The notes under the pieces are model-generated. The model was not told where the DNA came from. It ran no database searches and saw only the letters and a list, made by a program, of their open reading frames with translations. Positions 20,630 through 31,757 of a stretch of 64,000 nt of DNA are shown here, piece by piece. The stretch is taken from positions 32,431,001 to 32,495,000 of the forward strand of contig NC_072807.1 of NCBI RefSeq assembly GCF_028583425.1, given 5' to 3'. The stretch comes from Eublepharis macularius. Its lineage: Eukaryota > Chordata > Lepidosauria > Squamata > Eublepharidae. Within the stretch, counting starts at the first letter, position 1. Every line of letters starts with the position of its first letter. A program made the translations under genes and the position numbers.

Positions 20630-20760
20630 CTCGCCACATGAAGCTACTTTATCTGGAATCAGAACTTTCATCCATCAAGATCAGTACTACTTAGATTGGA
20701 AGCAGCTGTCCAAGGTTTTGGGCAGAAGTCTTTCCCATCACCTATTGACTGCGCTCTAAA
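20630..20760 (-). repeat. SINE-B 3' half, reversed
   Basis: CACATGAAGCTACTTTAT, CCATCAAGATCAGTACTAC and TCTTTCCCATCACCTATTG follow SINE-B in reverse. Confidence 0.75.
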
Positions 20761-22204
20761 CTTGATGGAGCTTGCTTACTTATGGTTTGTCTTGTTTGAG
20801 CATAATTAGGGGGGAGATGGTGATAAATACTGTTTGTGTATTTTTATTTGTGACCAGCATATCGAGGGTTGACAAACACATATGCAGTTTGCCAGGATTG
20901 ATCCTGCATGGAGTGGCTGCGTATCAGTGAGAATCCAGCGCATAATCCGTCTGCTGATAGTTCTCATGGCTAGGTTCCCTTTGACCCGAATCCAATTTGA
21001 AGTGCTACGGAACACTGCAAAGTGGTTTGAGGAGAGATAATGTTCAATCACAAACAGATGCTTGTGCAGATCATGCGCAATGACATTTCGACGCTCGGAA
21101 GCGCAGTCTTTTGTATCTCCTGCTCGCAATTTGAGTCCGTGCACACTTTATTTTTGATTGTAGCAATGTGACATTTCCCCACTTCTTTCTTTCCAAGAGT
21201 CATCTCATCACCGTTGTGGAGAAAACATTTTCAGATGAAGAAGCAGATTCTCTTATTTCAAAACATCACACTTCACGGCACGCGATGAATGATGTCATTT
21301 GGGGGAGATTACAAAAGGCATGGAGGAAATACAGCTGTGCTGGTGTATGCCCTACTGTGGGTGGCTTGAACTGGCAAAGCTGGAGTTTCATGGCGCAGAG
21401 CCATATCTACCAAAGGGCTCCCAGCTTTTCAACGGAACATTGTTATGCCTTTAACACCAACCTGCAGACATTACAGGCAATCATGTTTATCATCACTCTT
21501 GTGGAAAGTTATACCTGCTGATTTCTGCACATCAACCTGCAGTTTAAAGGCATAAAACCAGGTTAAGGCATTTAATTTGTTTTCCTTCTGGTACATGGGC
21601 AGCCTTAACCTGCAGTCTCTTCCCCATCCTTTCTTTCTTCCTGAGAATTGTTCGCAGCCGTTTTCTCATCACGTTCTGTGCTTGTTCAGAGGAGGTAGAC
21701 ACAACCCTCTGATGTACTTTTTGATAAGGTAGCTGGAAGGGAGAGGAGAGAGGCAAAATTTATCCTCCCAGCACACACACAGGAGTCGTGAATTTTCCGT
21801 CCTTGCCTGTTCTGTCAGTCTGTTCTTGATTTCTGTGCTGAGGAAGGTGGGAGAAAACCCCGTATGAATAATTAAGGGAAGAACTCTGGTTAAAACGGAA
21901 AGCACCAGCCTCAGTCAAGTCCCAGAACTTTTGGAAAGAAGGCAGGAGTATGTTAAAAAGAGCCTCGGGGGGCTGTGAAATGTAAAAGTGCTTTTGAGCT
22001 CTCTTTCATGCGCCGTAGGCTGTAGCATATCAACAAATCACATGCCGGGGCATGCCATAGGGGTATGCACAAATTATTCTTGTATTCATTCTTTGCTTCA
22101 TTTTGATTTTTAAAAACTGCATCTTTCACCTTTTTTGTCATTTATTGTTTTCTCCTTTTTCCCTCTTCCCATACATGCTATGCATCCTGGGATTGTTGCT
22201 TCTA
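20761..22204. other. Long repeat-poor stretch
   Basis: No exon recognised. 20800-21170 is complex and free of known repeats. 21420-21590 carries CAACCTGCAG-containing short direct repeats. Open frames here have no known domain. Confidence 0.3.
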
Positions 22205-22211
22205 CTCTTGC

Positions 22212-22695
22212 AACCAGCCTGGCTGCTGTAGCATTGTGGATAAGTGGCTGGGTTACGAATTAGCATTCTGCTGGTTCAAATCCCTCCACTGCCATGAACT
22301 CTCCAGGTAACCTTGGGCGAGCCACTCCTCTCAGCCCAGCTCCCCAGCTGTATTGTGGAGACAATAAAAACACTGACTTTGTTCCCCGCTCTGAGTGTTG
22401 CACTAATCTATAAGCACAGTATATATATAGGAGGGCAGTATATAAGCACAGTTATTATTATTATTTTAAGTGGTTGGGCTGCAATTCGGCATGCTGCTGG
22501 TTCGGATCCCACTACTGCCATAAGCTCAGTAGGTGGCCTTGGATAAGCCACTCCTCTTAGCCCCTGCTCCCCATCTGTATTGTGAGGATAATGATAACAC
22601 TGACTTTGTCCACTGCTCTGGGTATGGTACTAATCTGTCCAGAAGGGCAGTATTTAAGCATGCTTCTTCTTGTTGTTGTTATTGTAGTTATTATT
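22212..22695 (+). repeat. Two tandem tRNA-derived SINE copies
   Basis: Units at about 22212-22460 and 22470-22695. Both contain AAGTGGCTGGGTT/AAGTGGTTGGGCT, CTGCTGGTTC...ATCCC, ACACTGACTTTGT and GAGGGCAGTATATAAGCA or its variant. The second ends in a TTGTTGTTATTG tail. Confidence 0.75.
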
Positions 22696-23304
22696 GGCTC
22701 AAGGCTGATGCCAGCTGAGGGTCTTCCCTTTCCCCATCTGCCCTGGCTTCTCACATACATTTTGTGATGTGTTCAAAACACCATGCCTTTGTGCACTTTG
22801 GGAAATGTAGTGCTTGACATTAATAATTTGAGGGAAGGGGAGTTGGGGGGGGGAAGGGGGAATTCACTGCCCACAAGCCTCCTGTGTAGTCTGGCTGGGT
22901 CATATCATCACCAATAGCAACAACCCTAGGCTTATCACAAGCCTAGATTGGAACACTCAATGGAGTTAGTAACTTCGACGCCTGTTACAATATCTCCTCT
23001 CCTCTATCCACCTTTGTGAACTCTATCACAGACACTCAGGCACCAGAATAAGGAAGAGATCCAATAATGAATACTACTGACTGCAATTTTTTTTAAAAAA
23101 ATAATTGATTTGTTAGAATAACTATATTAACAATAATGGAGGAGTTTTTTTTCTGTGTGCTTTTTGATTAGTTAATACACAGCGCTTTTATGTAAAAATG
23201 GCCAGTACTTGATATCCACCAATTTCTCCATCAGGACTTGGGTGAGGAAGGGCTCAAAGGTGCCAGTAAGTTGCAGTGAGTACCACCACATAAAAGCCCA
23301 GTTA
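22696..23304. other. Gene-free stretch
   Basis: G-run near 22844-22860 and A/T runs near 23080-23110. Nothing else recognised. Confidence 0.35.
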
Positions 23305-23612
23305 GTGTGTGTGTTACGTAAAGATGCTTCTGAATTATGGTGATCCTATGAATGCAAGACCTCTGAAATGTCTTATTATTAACCGCCTTGCTCAGATCTT
23401 GCAAAATGGAGACTCCTTTATTAAGTCAAGCCATCTCTTTTTGGGTCTTCCTCTTTTCCTACTTCCCTCCAACTTTCCTAGCATTATTGTCTTTACTCTT
23501 TTCCAGGTCACTGTGTCTTCTCATATGATAGCCTCAGTCTTGTCCTTTTAGCTTCTAGGGAGAATTCAGGCTTCATTTGATTTAGAACCCACTCATTTGT
23601 CTTTTTGGCCAT
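23305..23612 (-). pseudogene. Bov-B LINE 3' fragment
   Basis: Parallel to the fragment at 7674: TATGGTGATCCTATGAATG, ATTATTAACCGCCTTGCTCAG, GGTCTTCCTCTTTTCCTAC and TTCTAGGGAGAATTCAGGC occur in the same order. Minus-strand frame includes KRTRLRLSY but is broken by frameshifts. Confidence 0.8.
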
Positions 23613-24059
23613 CCCTAAAAAGGATAATATTGAAGATCCTTTTAACAGCCTTTGCCCATATGAAATATCTTTTTCTATTTTATAGTACATTGATTTTCAA
23701 AACTCTTTTAGGGATCCAGAAATGTTGGAATCAAGCACTAAAATCCTTCAGGAGGTTTTGCCACAAAATCAGCCCTGAATGCTACTGGTCTTCACATTTT
23801 GCTTTGTGATTGCATCACGTTTTGAACTGCAGAGGCTGTTCTTCTGATTTTGAATCAGACTGAGAGAGGGTGAGAAAAATGGCCGAGCTTTATCTCAAAA
23901 GCGTCCAGCTTCTCTGTTACATGACTGATGGTTTTGTCTTAATTCAAGAATCCAAATCTATTGTGCAGAAAGCAAGCTCGGGCTGCGATAGCTTTCCTTT
24001 CTATTAGATATTCAGTCCTTGTTTTGCACTAACAAATCAGCGAATGAAAGTGAAGGAAC
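23613..24059. other. Gene-free stretch
   Basis: Repeat-free and complex. It may belong to the same old unit as the transposase-like relic beside it. Confidence 0.3.
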
Positions 24060-24230
24060 GAAGCACTTTTTACTAAGCCAATGAGTGTCATTTTGAAGGA
24101 GCAGGTCTTGAGCTGCGGCACTGGATTGGGCAATCAATTCGCAGGAGAGCTGATGCTTTAGGCGAAATTTAGCCCTAATAAAATTAATTTTCTCCATTAC
24201 AGAGTCCATAACGACGTTCACCTCCCCATT
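24060..24230 (-). pseudogene. hAT transposase-like relic
   Basis: A 98-codon minus-strand frame (24012-24308) contains VMEKINFIRAKFRLKHQL, then DLLLQNDTHWLSKK after about 18 residues. This order and spacing (NFIRA-K/R...H-x-x..., LLL-x-N/H-x-x-x-WLSK) resembles the ZBED5/GTF2IRD2-like hAT transposase core, including the WLSK landmark. The following residues diverge and no zinc finger or C-terminal dimerisation domain is seen. Probably a fossil, judged from pattern memory only. Confidence 0.5.
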
Positions 24231-24384
24231 AAGCATACAGCAGAACATGTTTGAGGGTAGGAGGCCAGGCAAGGGTTTAATTTGTGATGCAGCCAAAGAG
24301 GATATCACAGCTGCTAAACCATTCTGCCTCCCAGCTGTCGATAACCGTGACCTGTAGAGAGAGACCTCTAGAGTTTATGCTTGT

Positions 24385-24645
24385 AGGTGGGGCTGTAGCT
24401 CCGTGGTAGACCACCTGCTTTGCATCCAGAAAGTGCCAGCTTCCTTTCCAGTTAAACAGACCAATCAGCAGGTGATGTGGAAGACCTCCACCTGACACAC
24501 TGGAGAGCTGCTGCCAGTCAAATGAGATGATACCGACCTTGGTCGGGTTGTTGTATGGATAAAATGGAGGGAGAGAGAATGTTGTAGGGTACCCTAGGTC
24601 ACCATTGGTGAGAAAAGCAGGATATAAACAGCTAAATAAATACCA
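24385..24645 (+). mobile_element. Chimeric SINE: SINE-B head, SINE-C tail
   Basis: 24385-24537 is SINE-B (GGGGCTGTAGCTCCGTGGTAG to GATACCGACCTTGG). From 24540 it continues as the SINE-C 3' half (GGGTTGTTGTATGGATAAAA, GGATATAAACAGCTAAATAA). Confidence 0.65.
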
Positions 24646-25319
24646 TTTCAAAACACAGGAATGTATCGTTGACTGCTAGTTTCACAAGTTTTCTTTTACT
24701 GGAAGGACTGAAGCTTAAGGGAGCAGGGTTAAGTGCGGTTACCAGACTCCTGAGGTCAAGAGAGCTGGTCCACAAAGTTCTTGTCCAACTTTAGTTTCCT
24801 TCCTTCGGATAGGACCTTTGCATGAGATCTGTGCATGCCTAGACACTAGAGGGGCTCAGTATCCCCCGTTACATTAGAAGCAGACTGTGTATTTGTGTGA
24901 TGCCTTTCTTTGTCTGATCTAGAAGCTCCTATACGACTCTGCCTCCTCATTCTGTGCCTTTTGTTCTCTCTCTCCTTGTGGTCTCACAAGAAGCAAAACA
25001 CCTCTGCAGAGCTCGCTTGTGCAAGTGGGCAAAGAGACACACCTATACTCCCACTCACATGCAGTGGGATTGGCTGGCCATTTGTAACAGGGAAGAGTGT
25101 TATTTAGATTAGGTTTCTATGTTTTTTTTCCCACCCTACAAGAATGAAAGTGAATGTGAATCAGCTTCAATAAAGTAAGTTTTATCTGTTGCAATATATT
25201 GGCCTGGAGAGTGTTTGGCAACACATGATTTCACGCTTTCCAAACTGTGCAACTCATGCTACAGCAACCACAAACTATCCACATAGACTTGATATTTTTT
25301 GGTAGTAACATCTGAATGT
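24646..25319. other. Gene-free stretch
   Basis: Nothing recognised. Confidence 0.35.
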
Positions 25320-25935
25320 CTATCAGATGAAAGAGTATTGGTCCATCCAGTTTAGTATTGCTTCCTCTAACTGGTCACAACTCTCCAGTGCCTCAGTTAG
25401 AGAAAGATCTATCCCAGCCCCGTCCAGGGCTCATTTCAAGGGGGGACGCACAGGAACACAGTTCCGGCAGTTCTCCATGTCAGGCGGCCCTGCCCACCTG
25501 ACTCTTGGCCATTTTGGGCCCGTTTCAGCCTGGATTGGGGCCAAAACTGCCCAAATCGTGCCTCTGACGGGTGGTGAATCACTCTCCCACTCAGCAGCAG
25601 CCCAATCCTGACCATTTTGGGCCCCTTTTTGGCCATTTTCAGCCCCTTTTTGCCATTTTGGGCTCAATTTCGGTTCTGAATGGCCAGGATTGGGTCCAAA
25701 ACAGTCAGGATAGGTGATGTCAGGGTGTGTGGCATATGCAAACCAGTTATGCTAATGACACACTTCTGGTGATGTAAAGGGGCATGGCTAATGAGTTATG
25801 CTAATGAGTTCCTCCAGCTCTTATTCTGCAAAATGACCCCTGTGTGAGATTCTTCAACTGGAGATGTTGAAGACCAAACTGGGGGCTTTTTACCTGCAAA
25901 GCAGCTGCTTTACCACTAAGCCAATCCCCCTTTCG
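25320..25935 (-). mobile_element. SINE-B, reversed, split by M4
   Basis: Left part 25335-25424 has GGTCCATCCAGTTTAGTATTG and CAACTCTCCAGTGCCTCAG. Right part 25843-25935 resumes TTCTTCAACTGGAGATG and ends CTTTACCACTAAGCCAATCC. Confidence 0.75.
25425..25842 (-). mobile_element. M4 hAT-type MITE
   Basis: CAGGGCTCATTT start and AAATGACCCCTG end are inverted termini. The middle repeats CCATTTTGGGCCC motifs. Same family as 58027 but reversed. No flanking duplication found, although it interrupts a SINE-B cleanly. Confidence 0.75.
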
Positions 25936-26536
25936 TTATAACTGCACATTTCATGTAGAACTTCATGCTGCAAGCCCCCTTAATTTGCATTCATCTCATA
26001 AACATCCAATGCACCAATAATGACATAGGAACCCAAGCAATGAGATGTTCCCTTGGAACTATCCTTGGATTGTTTTATTTTGAGAACTGAATTGTGTCAA
26101 GTTTCACACCAAATCTGACGTGATTGCAATGGAAGGGGACATTTCCTCCTCATTAGCTGAGCCCTCTGTAAGTCCCTTGTTAGTGTCGCGTTTCTCCTTT
26201 CTGCTCTAGGCAGGCGAGGAAGCTGATCCTGAGGTCTCTCCTTGTTTCCACTGACATTTTTGATCAGTCAAACGCCGCTGTCAAGAGCTCCTTTTGCAAA
26301 GTGCAAGGGAGGGGAGAATCTCCACCAATTTGTTTCACTGACAAGCCAGCCTGTCTCGAAATGGCTACTTTGACGTGTTGTTTGTTTGGAGTCAGGGTAA
26401 AACCAGCTGTGGCATAAAACCCCTCCCTCTCCCTCAGACAGGTCCTGTCAAGTTGGCTTTGCTTCGTTGGATTCCTGTTAGGCCGCTCGAAGTGCAGAGA
26501 GACAGGACTTGTCTCTTTGGAGTCTGTGTAGAGAAC
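25936..26536. other. Gene-free stretch
   Basis: No exon or repeat family recognised. Confidence 0.35.
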
Positions 26537-26905
26537 TAAGGTGGCGTAGTGGTTAGAGTTGGATCACTGCAACATGCTCTGTGTGGCACTGGCTTTTGAA
26601 GAAAGGGCAGAAACTTCAGTTAGATCACAGTGCTCCAGAAAGGTTGCTTGCCAGTGGAACTGAAGAAGAAGAGTTGGTTTTATACCCTGCCCTTCACTAC
26701 CTGAAGGAGTCTCAGCTTACAGTCCCCTTCCCTTCCTCTCCCCACAACAAACACCCTGTGAGGTAGGTGGGACTGAGAGAGCTCTGAGAGAACTGTGACT
26801 GACCCATGGTCACCCAGCTGGCTTCAAAGGGAGAAGTGAGGAATGAAACCTGGTTCTCCAGATTAAAGTCCTGCCGCTCTTAACCACTACACCAAATGGA
26901 GCTGG
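26537..26905 (-). mobile_element. SINE-A variant, reversed, beside a SINE head
   Basis: 26537-26560 reads GGTGGCGTAGTGGTTAGAG, a plus-strand SINE head. 26657-26905 is reversed SINE-A (GAAGAAGAAGAGTTGGTTTT tail, GTGAGGTAGGTGGGACTGAGA, TTAACCACTACACCAAA). Confidence 0.8.
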
Positions 26906-27149
26906 TGCTTCCAGGGCACAATTCCAGTTGCTGTTCTTAGTTATCAAGACTTAAATGGTCTAGGACTTCCTTATCTAGTATAAACAGGAGCACACAGATG
27001 TTGAAATGGACTAGAAGCAAGCCAGACCAAATGGTCCCTGCAGCTCTGGCAGCCCTGGAGGAACCACTTGACTTGGACAAAGATAGGCGTGGACCTCCTC
27101 CCATGGCAATAGATTCAGGCGAAGGAAGTACAGCTTCACTCGAATTCTG

Positions 27150-27690
27150 CCACTTGCTGCTGGTGGGTGCAGTGATGGCCATGAGCATAGATGGCTTTAA
27201 GATCCAGCTGGACATATTCGTGGAGTTGAGGTCCCATTAATGGCAAAGGGAAACTCCATGCCCAAAGGCTGAAAACTAATGGCAGTCAGCAATATCAGGG
27301 GGAGAGTTCCCAGCACTGCCTCAGCAAATGCTGAGGGATTTCGGGGGCAGTGCTTGGGGAGGGTAGAGTTTGGTGAAGGTATGATGTCACTTCTGGATGA
27401 CTCTCTAGGCTGCCTACTCTAATCTTTACCATAGAGACTGGGGGAAATTCCTAGAGCATCACTATATGTGGAGGCTGTTTTCCCCCCTCTCCTCAGTTCC
27501 TCAGGAGCTGGAAATTGTAGCTACCAACAGGTACATCAATGGGAGGCCTAATCAGAAATGGGAGGCCTTGACTTCTATGCCCTGTTTCCTGGCCCTCCAG
27601 AGCAACCACTTGGCCACCATGTGAAACAAGATGCTGGACTCCATGTACTACTGGTCTGAGACAGCAGGGCTCTTCTTACGTTGTCATGAT
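27150..27690 (+). repeat. CR1 3'UTR fragment, interrupted
   Basis: AGATGGCTTTAAGATCCAGCTGGACA and AGGTCCCATTAATGGC (to 27284), then from about 27540 TATGCCCTGTTTCCTGG and GATGCTGGACTCCATGTACT, are the conserved CR1 tail order. 27285-27535 is an inserted unclassified repeat with GATGTCACTTCTGGATGA, also related to 27800-27900. Confidence 0.65.
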
Positions 27691-28872
27691 CAAAACTTCC
27701 TCCTCCTGGCTTCGACTGCTCAGCCCTCCAGTGGGGGTGAGGGACTCCCTGAGCTCCCGTTTCCTGCCACTGCTCCAAGGGGGAAATTAAAACAAAAAAC
27801 TGGTGGTGTCATGGGAGTGACAACATCTCTTCTGGGAAAAACCTGGCATTTCCAGTGATTCCTAGAGCTACCTACTATCACTTCCATTTTTTTCTGGAAG
27901 TGGTCACACCTGAGACGTGTCTCCCCCCTCCCCCTGTTCTGGCCTTGAAGCCTCCTTCCAGTTGCCTGGCAACCATCCTCCTGGCTGCTTTAAGCTCAGC
28001 AGGGACAGCTAGCAGGAGCCACATTGCCTCCACACTGGCTTTTTTAAAGGATACAAAAACACATAGGGAATTCTGGTCATAGAATGCTAATGTCACCTAG
28101 TTTGCCAATGACCTATTCCATTCTTAGGCACCAAGGATCCATTTATTCAATTGACCATCCATTATGATTTATTGTTGCTATCAAAGGTGGTTTCCATGAA
28201 GTGGCGCCGATTAGGATTTCCAGACTTTGGCTTCTGAACGTGGCCTGTCCTAGCATCGCCTCCTCAGCAGTTTGAGAGGCAGAGGATGGATTGCTAAGGC
28301 CATTTTGGCACCCATCATAATGAGGCATTAAGGAGCATGCGTCTGCCTATTAATCATGCCTTAAAGTAGGCCAGTGACAAGCAGGTTTCCAAAAGCAGCC
28401 AGGTGGTCTGCCGGAGATGCAGAGGTGACTTACAAGAGAGTCACAGCATTCAGGGAGGCTGAGGTGCCGCGAAAGAGCTCAGAAACATGTGTGCAGAGCT
28501 CAGAGGTTCAGCTAACTTGGCCGTCTTATATGCAAAGCAAACTCCCCTGCTGTCAACCTGGAACTAGCTGTGGTGCAACTGGTGGTAGTGCAATCTTTGC
28601 AAATCAAACACTTCCTACTCTCAGCGGCTCTTCTCTTAAGCTGAGTGTGTCATATACTTGCATTGGCTTGTTCAGAAGTTAAAAATGAAGTTATTTCCAA
28701 TCTATTTGGATCTGGAGCGTGCTTGCCAAAGCAGGAGACCTCCTGCCCCTGGACCCTGCTGCTGGGGGGGGGGAACAGGGGGAGCAAAATGGGGGAGGGG
28801 CAATCGGAATCACACTGATGCCATGTTGTCGTTTCTAGTGTGAACCTGGAAGTGACATCACTGTGTTGGCAT
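27691..28872. other. Gene-free stretch with one complex block
   Basis: 28130-28360 is complex, repeat-free and contains TCTGCCTATTAATCATGCC. It is a candidate conserved non-coding element. 28750-28872 is a diverged repeat (GTGTGAACCTGGAAGTGACA) that continues after the MITE at 29113. Confidence 0.35.
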
Positions 28873-29112
28873 CAGGGCTTTTTTCAGCAGGAACGTGGTG
28901 GAACGGAGTTCTGGCACCTCTTGAAAATGGTCACATGGCCTGTGGCCCCGCCCCCTGATGGCGGGGCCACTGGCCATGTGACCATTTTCGCCGAGGGCAA
29001 TTTAAACTTTAAAAAACTCCCCCCTTGTTCCAGCTGACCCAAAGTGACATCATTGTGCAGTCCTGAGTTCCATCACTGAGTTCTACCACCTTTTCCCAGA
29101 AAAAAAGCCCTG
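28873..29112 (+). mobile_element. M2 palindromic MITE
   Basis: CAGGGCTTTTTTC start, AAAAAAAGCCCTG end, central GGCCCCGCCCCCTGATGGCGGGGCC palindrome region near 28955. Flanks GTTGGCAT (28865-28872) and GTCAGCAT (29113-29120) match at 6 of 8. Confidence 0.85.
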
Positions 29113-29120
29113 GTCAGCAT

Positions 29121-29816
29121 GATACTCTAGGATTCGCCTGGAACTCTATGACTTGTTTTGGTGAATCTTAGACTGTTGCACCATTGAAGTGTTGTTACTT
29201 CTGGGTTTGCACCAGAAATGGTGTCTCAATATCAGAGCACTGCCTTTCATCATGATTCTGCCTGCCTCCCCTTCTCCTGGTGGTTGCCAGCACTGCATTG
29301 GTAACCTTAATTTGGGCATTCATCATTGCATGGAAAACTGGCAGTTTGCTGTTGTTGACACGTCCTCAAAACCTGACTGGATTGCTGTTGAAGGCAACTA
29401 TAATTTTCTCAGCCTTTCGTTTTAATTTGGGAGTCTGTGAAAACTAAAATTCTTATCCATCCCGACAGGAAGTCCTACTGGGGAAGCCTGAATGCTGCTT
29501 TCCTCCAAATCTTCTTTGACATTCCAAGATGAAGAAGAACTTCTCAGGGAAATGAGATGCAGTTCAGAATATACCCGAGCACTGATGAACTGAGCAAGTT
29601 TCATCTTCTGAATCAAGTGATTAAAACTTCGGCTAGTTTGCTCTGTGGAGTGTCTGTGGTGAGAAATACACAACTTCTGCAGGACTTTTGTGGGCAAGGA
29701 ATGAGTGTAGGGGAACTCATTGGAAACCTGTCCATATCCTATTGTTCAACTTTGTCTAGACCAGTCAGGCATGGATCTAGGAGGCTTCAGTTTACATCCT
29801 AGTTCTTAATTGGAGC
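29121..29816. other. Gene-free stretch
   Basis: 29121-29180 continues the repeat interrupted by M2. The rest is unrecognised. Confidence 0.35.
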
Positions 29817-30042
29817 TAGGGTTCCTAGCCTCTAGTTAGTGGCTGGAGACTCAGAATTACAACAGGTCTCCAGGCCACAGAGATCAGTTCACTTGGAGAA
29901 AATGGCTACTTTGGGGGGTGAAGTCTATGGAATTATGTCATGCCAAGGTCCTTTCCCTCCCCAAACCCCACTTTCTTTAGGTTTCTTCAGGTTTCACTCC
30001 CCAGATCTCCAGGAATTTCCCAACTTGGAGCTGGCAACCCTA
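29817..30042 (-). mobile_element. M1 hAT-type MITE
   Basis: TAGGGTTCCTAGCC start and GGCAACCCTA end. Perfect 8-bp duplication ATTGGAGC at 29809-29816 and 30043-30050. Confidence 0.92.
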
Positions 30043-30050
30043 ATTGGAGC

Positions 30051-30978
30051 TGTATCATTTGCCAGATCACTTCCTGTCCATTGCTTGACTGTGAAAAAGT
30101 ATAAAATTGCTGATCCCTCATACGCTTTTGGGGAGAGCTGTAACAATTGTAGTGCACTGTACTAAGTTTAAAAGGGCTCTCATTTGTAACAAGAATAAAG
30201 GCCTGCAATTTCATTCCAGGTTTCTACCTGGCCAATTTTAAATCAGCCACTTTGGATTTCCCCTTTCCTTGCCACCTGGCAAGGCTTCGTTTCAGGTCAG
30301 CTTTGAACAGGTTTGCCAGCTGTCTCTTATCTGAAAGAACATCCTTTATATTCAAGGATCGTCCCTTATTCCAGACTAGTGCATCTCCGCACCACAGAAG
30401 ACTCTGCTTCACTTTTGTTAGGGGAAATTTTCTTTTTGGCATATGATTTTTATTATAAGATTAACCATACTTTGTCTCCATTGTGAGGCATGCCAGAAAG
30501 AGTCTTAGCCGCTTCCCTCCCTTGTTCTCCTCTTCACCTGGATGTAATGGCCTTGCAAAAGTAATAGTTTTGTTGCTGTCTTTGACAGATAGGGAATGTC
30601 TCAGGACACTTTGATATACAACAGGAGACGGCCTCGAGACGAGCGTTTGAATGTTGTAGCTTTGATTCTACAGCACTCCCCACACTGTCTCATAAATGTA
30701 CCCCTCTTGGTATGTAGAAAGATAACGGGAGGCGCCATAAGAGTGTCAAATGTAATGCTTAGCAGGCTATATGACCTGTCAGTCATTTTAGCTTTTCTGC
30801 TTTCTTACTGTAACTGCAGAAAAGTGTCTCACCCCTCTCTCTCCTCTAATTTTGATCACTGACGTGTGTGTGGGCAGTCTATGGCAATGCACTGGGCTTT
30901 GAAAGAAGTGGAACCACTGCCAAGCTCTCACATTGCTTCTATGCATCTTAAAGCTCCTCCCCTCTCTGAAATCCTCTG
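30051..30978. other. Gene-free stretch
   Basis: No exon or known repeat recognised. Confidence 0.35.
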
Positions 30979-31191
30979 CAGGGGTGGGGCCGTGGCTCAG
31001 TGTTAGAGAATCTGCTTGGCATGCAAAAGATCCCATTTTAGTTCCCAGCATCGCCAGTTAAAAGCACCAGGCAGCAGGTGATGTGAAAGACCTCTGCCCG
31101 AGACCCTGGAGAGTTGCTGCCAGTCTGAATAGGCAATGCTGACCTTGATGGCCCAATAGCCAGATTCAGTATAAAGCAGCTTCATGTGTTC
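30979..31191 (+). mobile_element. SINE-B, well preserved
   Basis: GGGGCCGTGGCTCAGTGTTAG head, CTTGGCATGCAAAAGATCCC, GCAGCAGGTGATGTGAAAGA, GACCTTGATGGCCCAATAG and the end CAGTATAAAGCAGCTTCATG. Confidence 0.93.
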
Positions 31192-31272
31192 AACCCCTTT
31201 CCCCAAGACCAGTGGTATAATGTGGTGAAGTGGGACATTAGCCCCAGACAGTGGATTTTAGGGGGTAACAAC

Positions 31273-31749
31273 TAGAGATGGGCACGAACCACAAAAAAAC
31301 CGAACCATGAGGTTCGTGGTTTTCACGAACCAGGAACCACAAACTGGCACGAACTGGGGCAAGTTTATGAACCAGTTTGTAGTTCGTGGGGTTTAAATGC
31401 CCCTTTCTGGCCTCTTAGCAGCGACAGGGAAAGGGGTATTTGACAGTTTAAAGGGCCCTTTCCTGCCTTGCAAGTGGCAGGTCCCTTAAAACTATCAGCT
31501 GGCAGGCAGCGGGAGTGGGGATCCCCCTCGCCTGCCAGCTGATAAAGGGACCAGCCCCTTGCAAGCCACAGGAAAAGTTTGCCTGGGGAAATGGCCATTT
31601 AAACTGCCCCTTTAAGACCCAAATGAACCAGTAGACCAGTTTGTGGAAGTTCGTGGAAACGAGCTTCCATGAACCACTGGTTTGTGAACCACGAACTGGC
31701 CTGGTTTGTGTGTTTTTTTGGGTCATAATTCGATTCGTGCCCATCTCTA
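31273..31749 (+). mobile_element. M3 hAT-type MITE, long form
   Basis: TAGAGATGGGCACGAAC start, GTGCCCATCTCTA end. Flanks GTAACAAC (31265-31272) and GTAGCAAC (31750-31757) match at 7 of 8. The centre is its own inverted repeat around CTGCCAGCTGATA. The 161-codon antisense frame over it is not a gene. Confidence 0.9.
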
Positions 31750-31757
31750 GTAGCAAC

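Noticed and set aside
20511..20700. Functional U2 snRNA gene
   Set aside because: Only about the first 33 bases are well preserved; Sm site and 3' stem-loops are missing.
30979..31060. tRNA gene
   Set aside because: A and B boxes are tRNA-like, but no cloverleaf closes and the sequence continues into a SINE body; the same holds for the other SINE heads.
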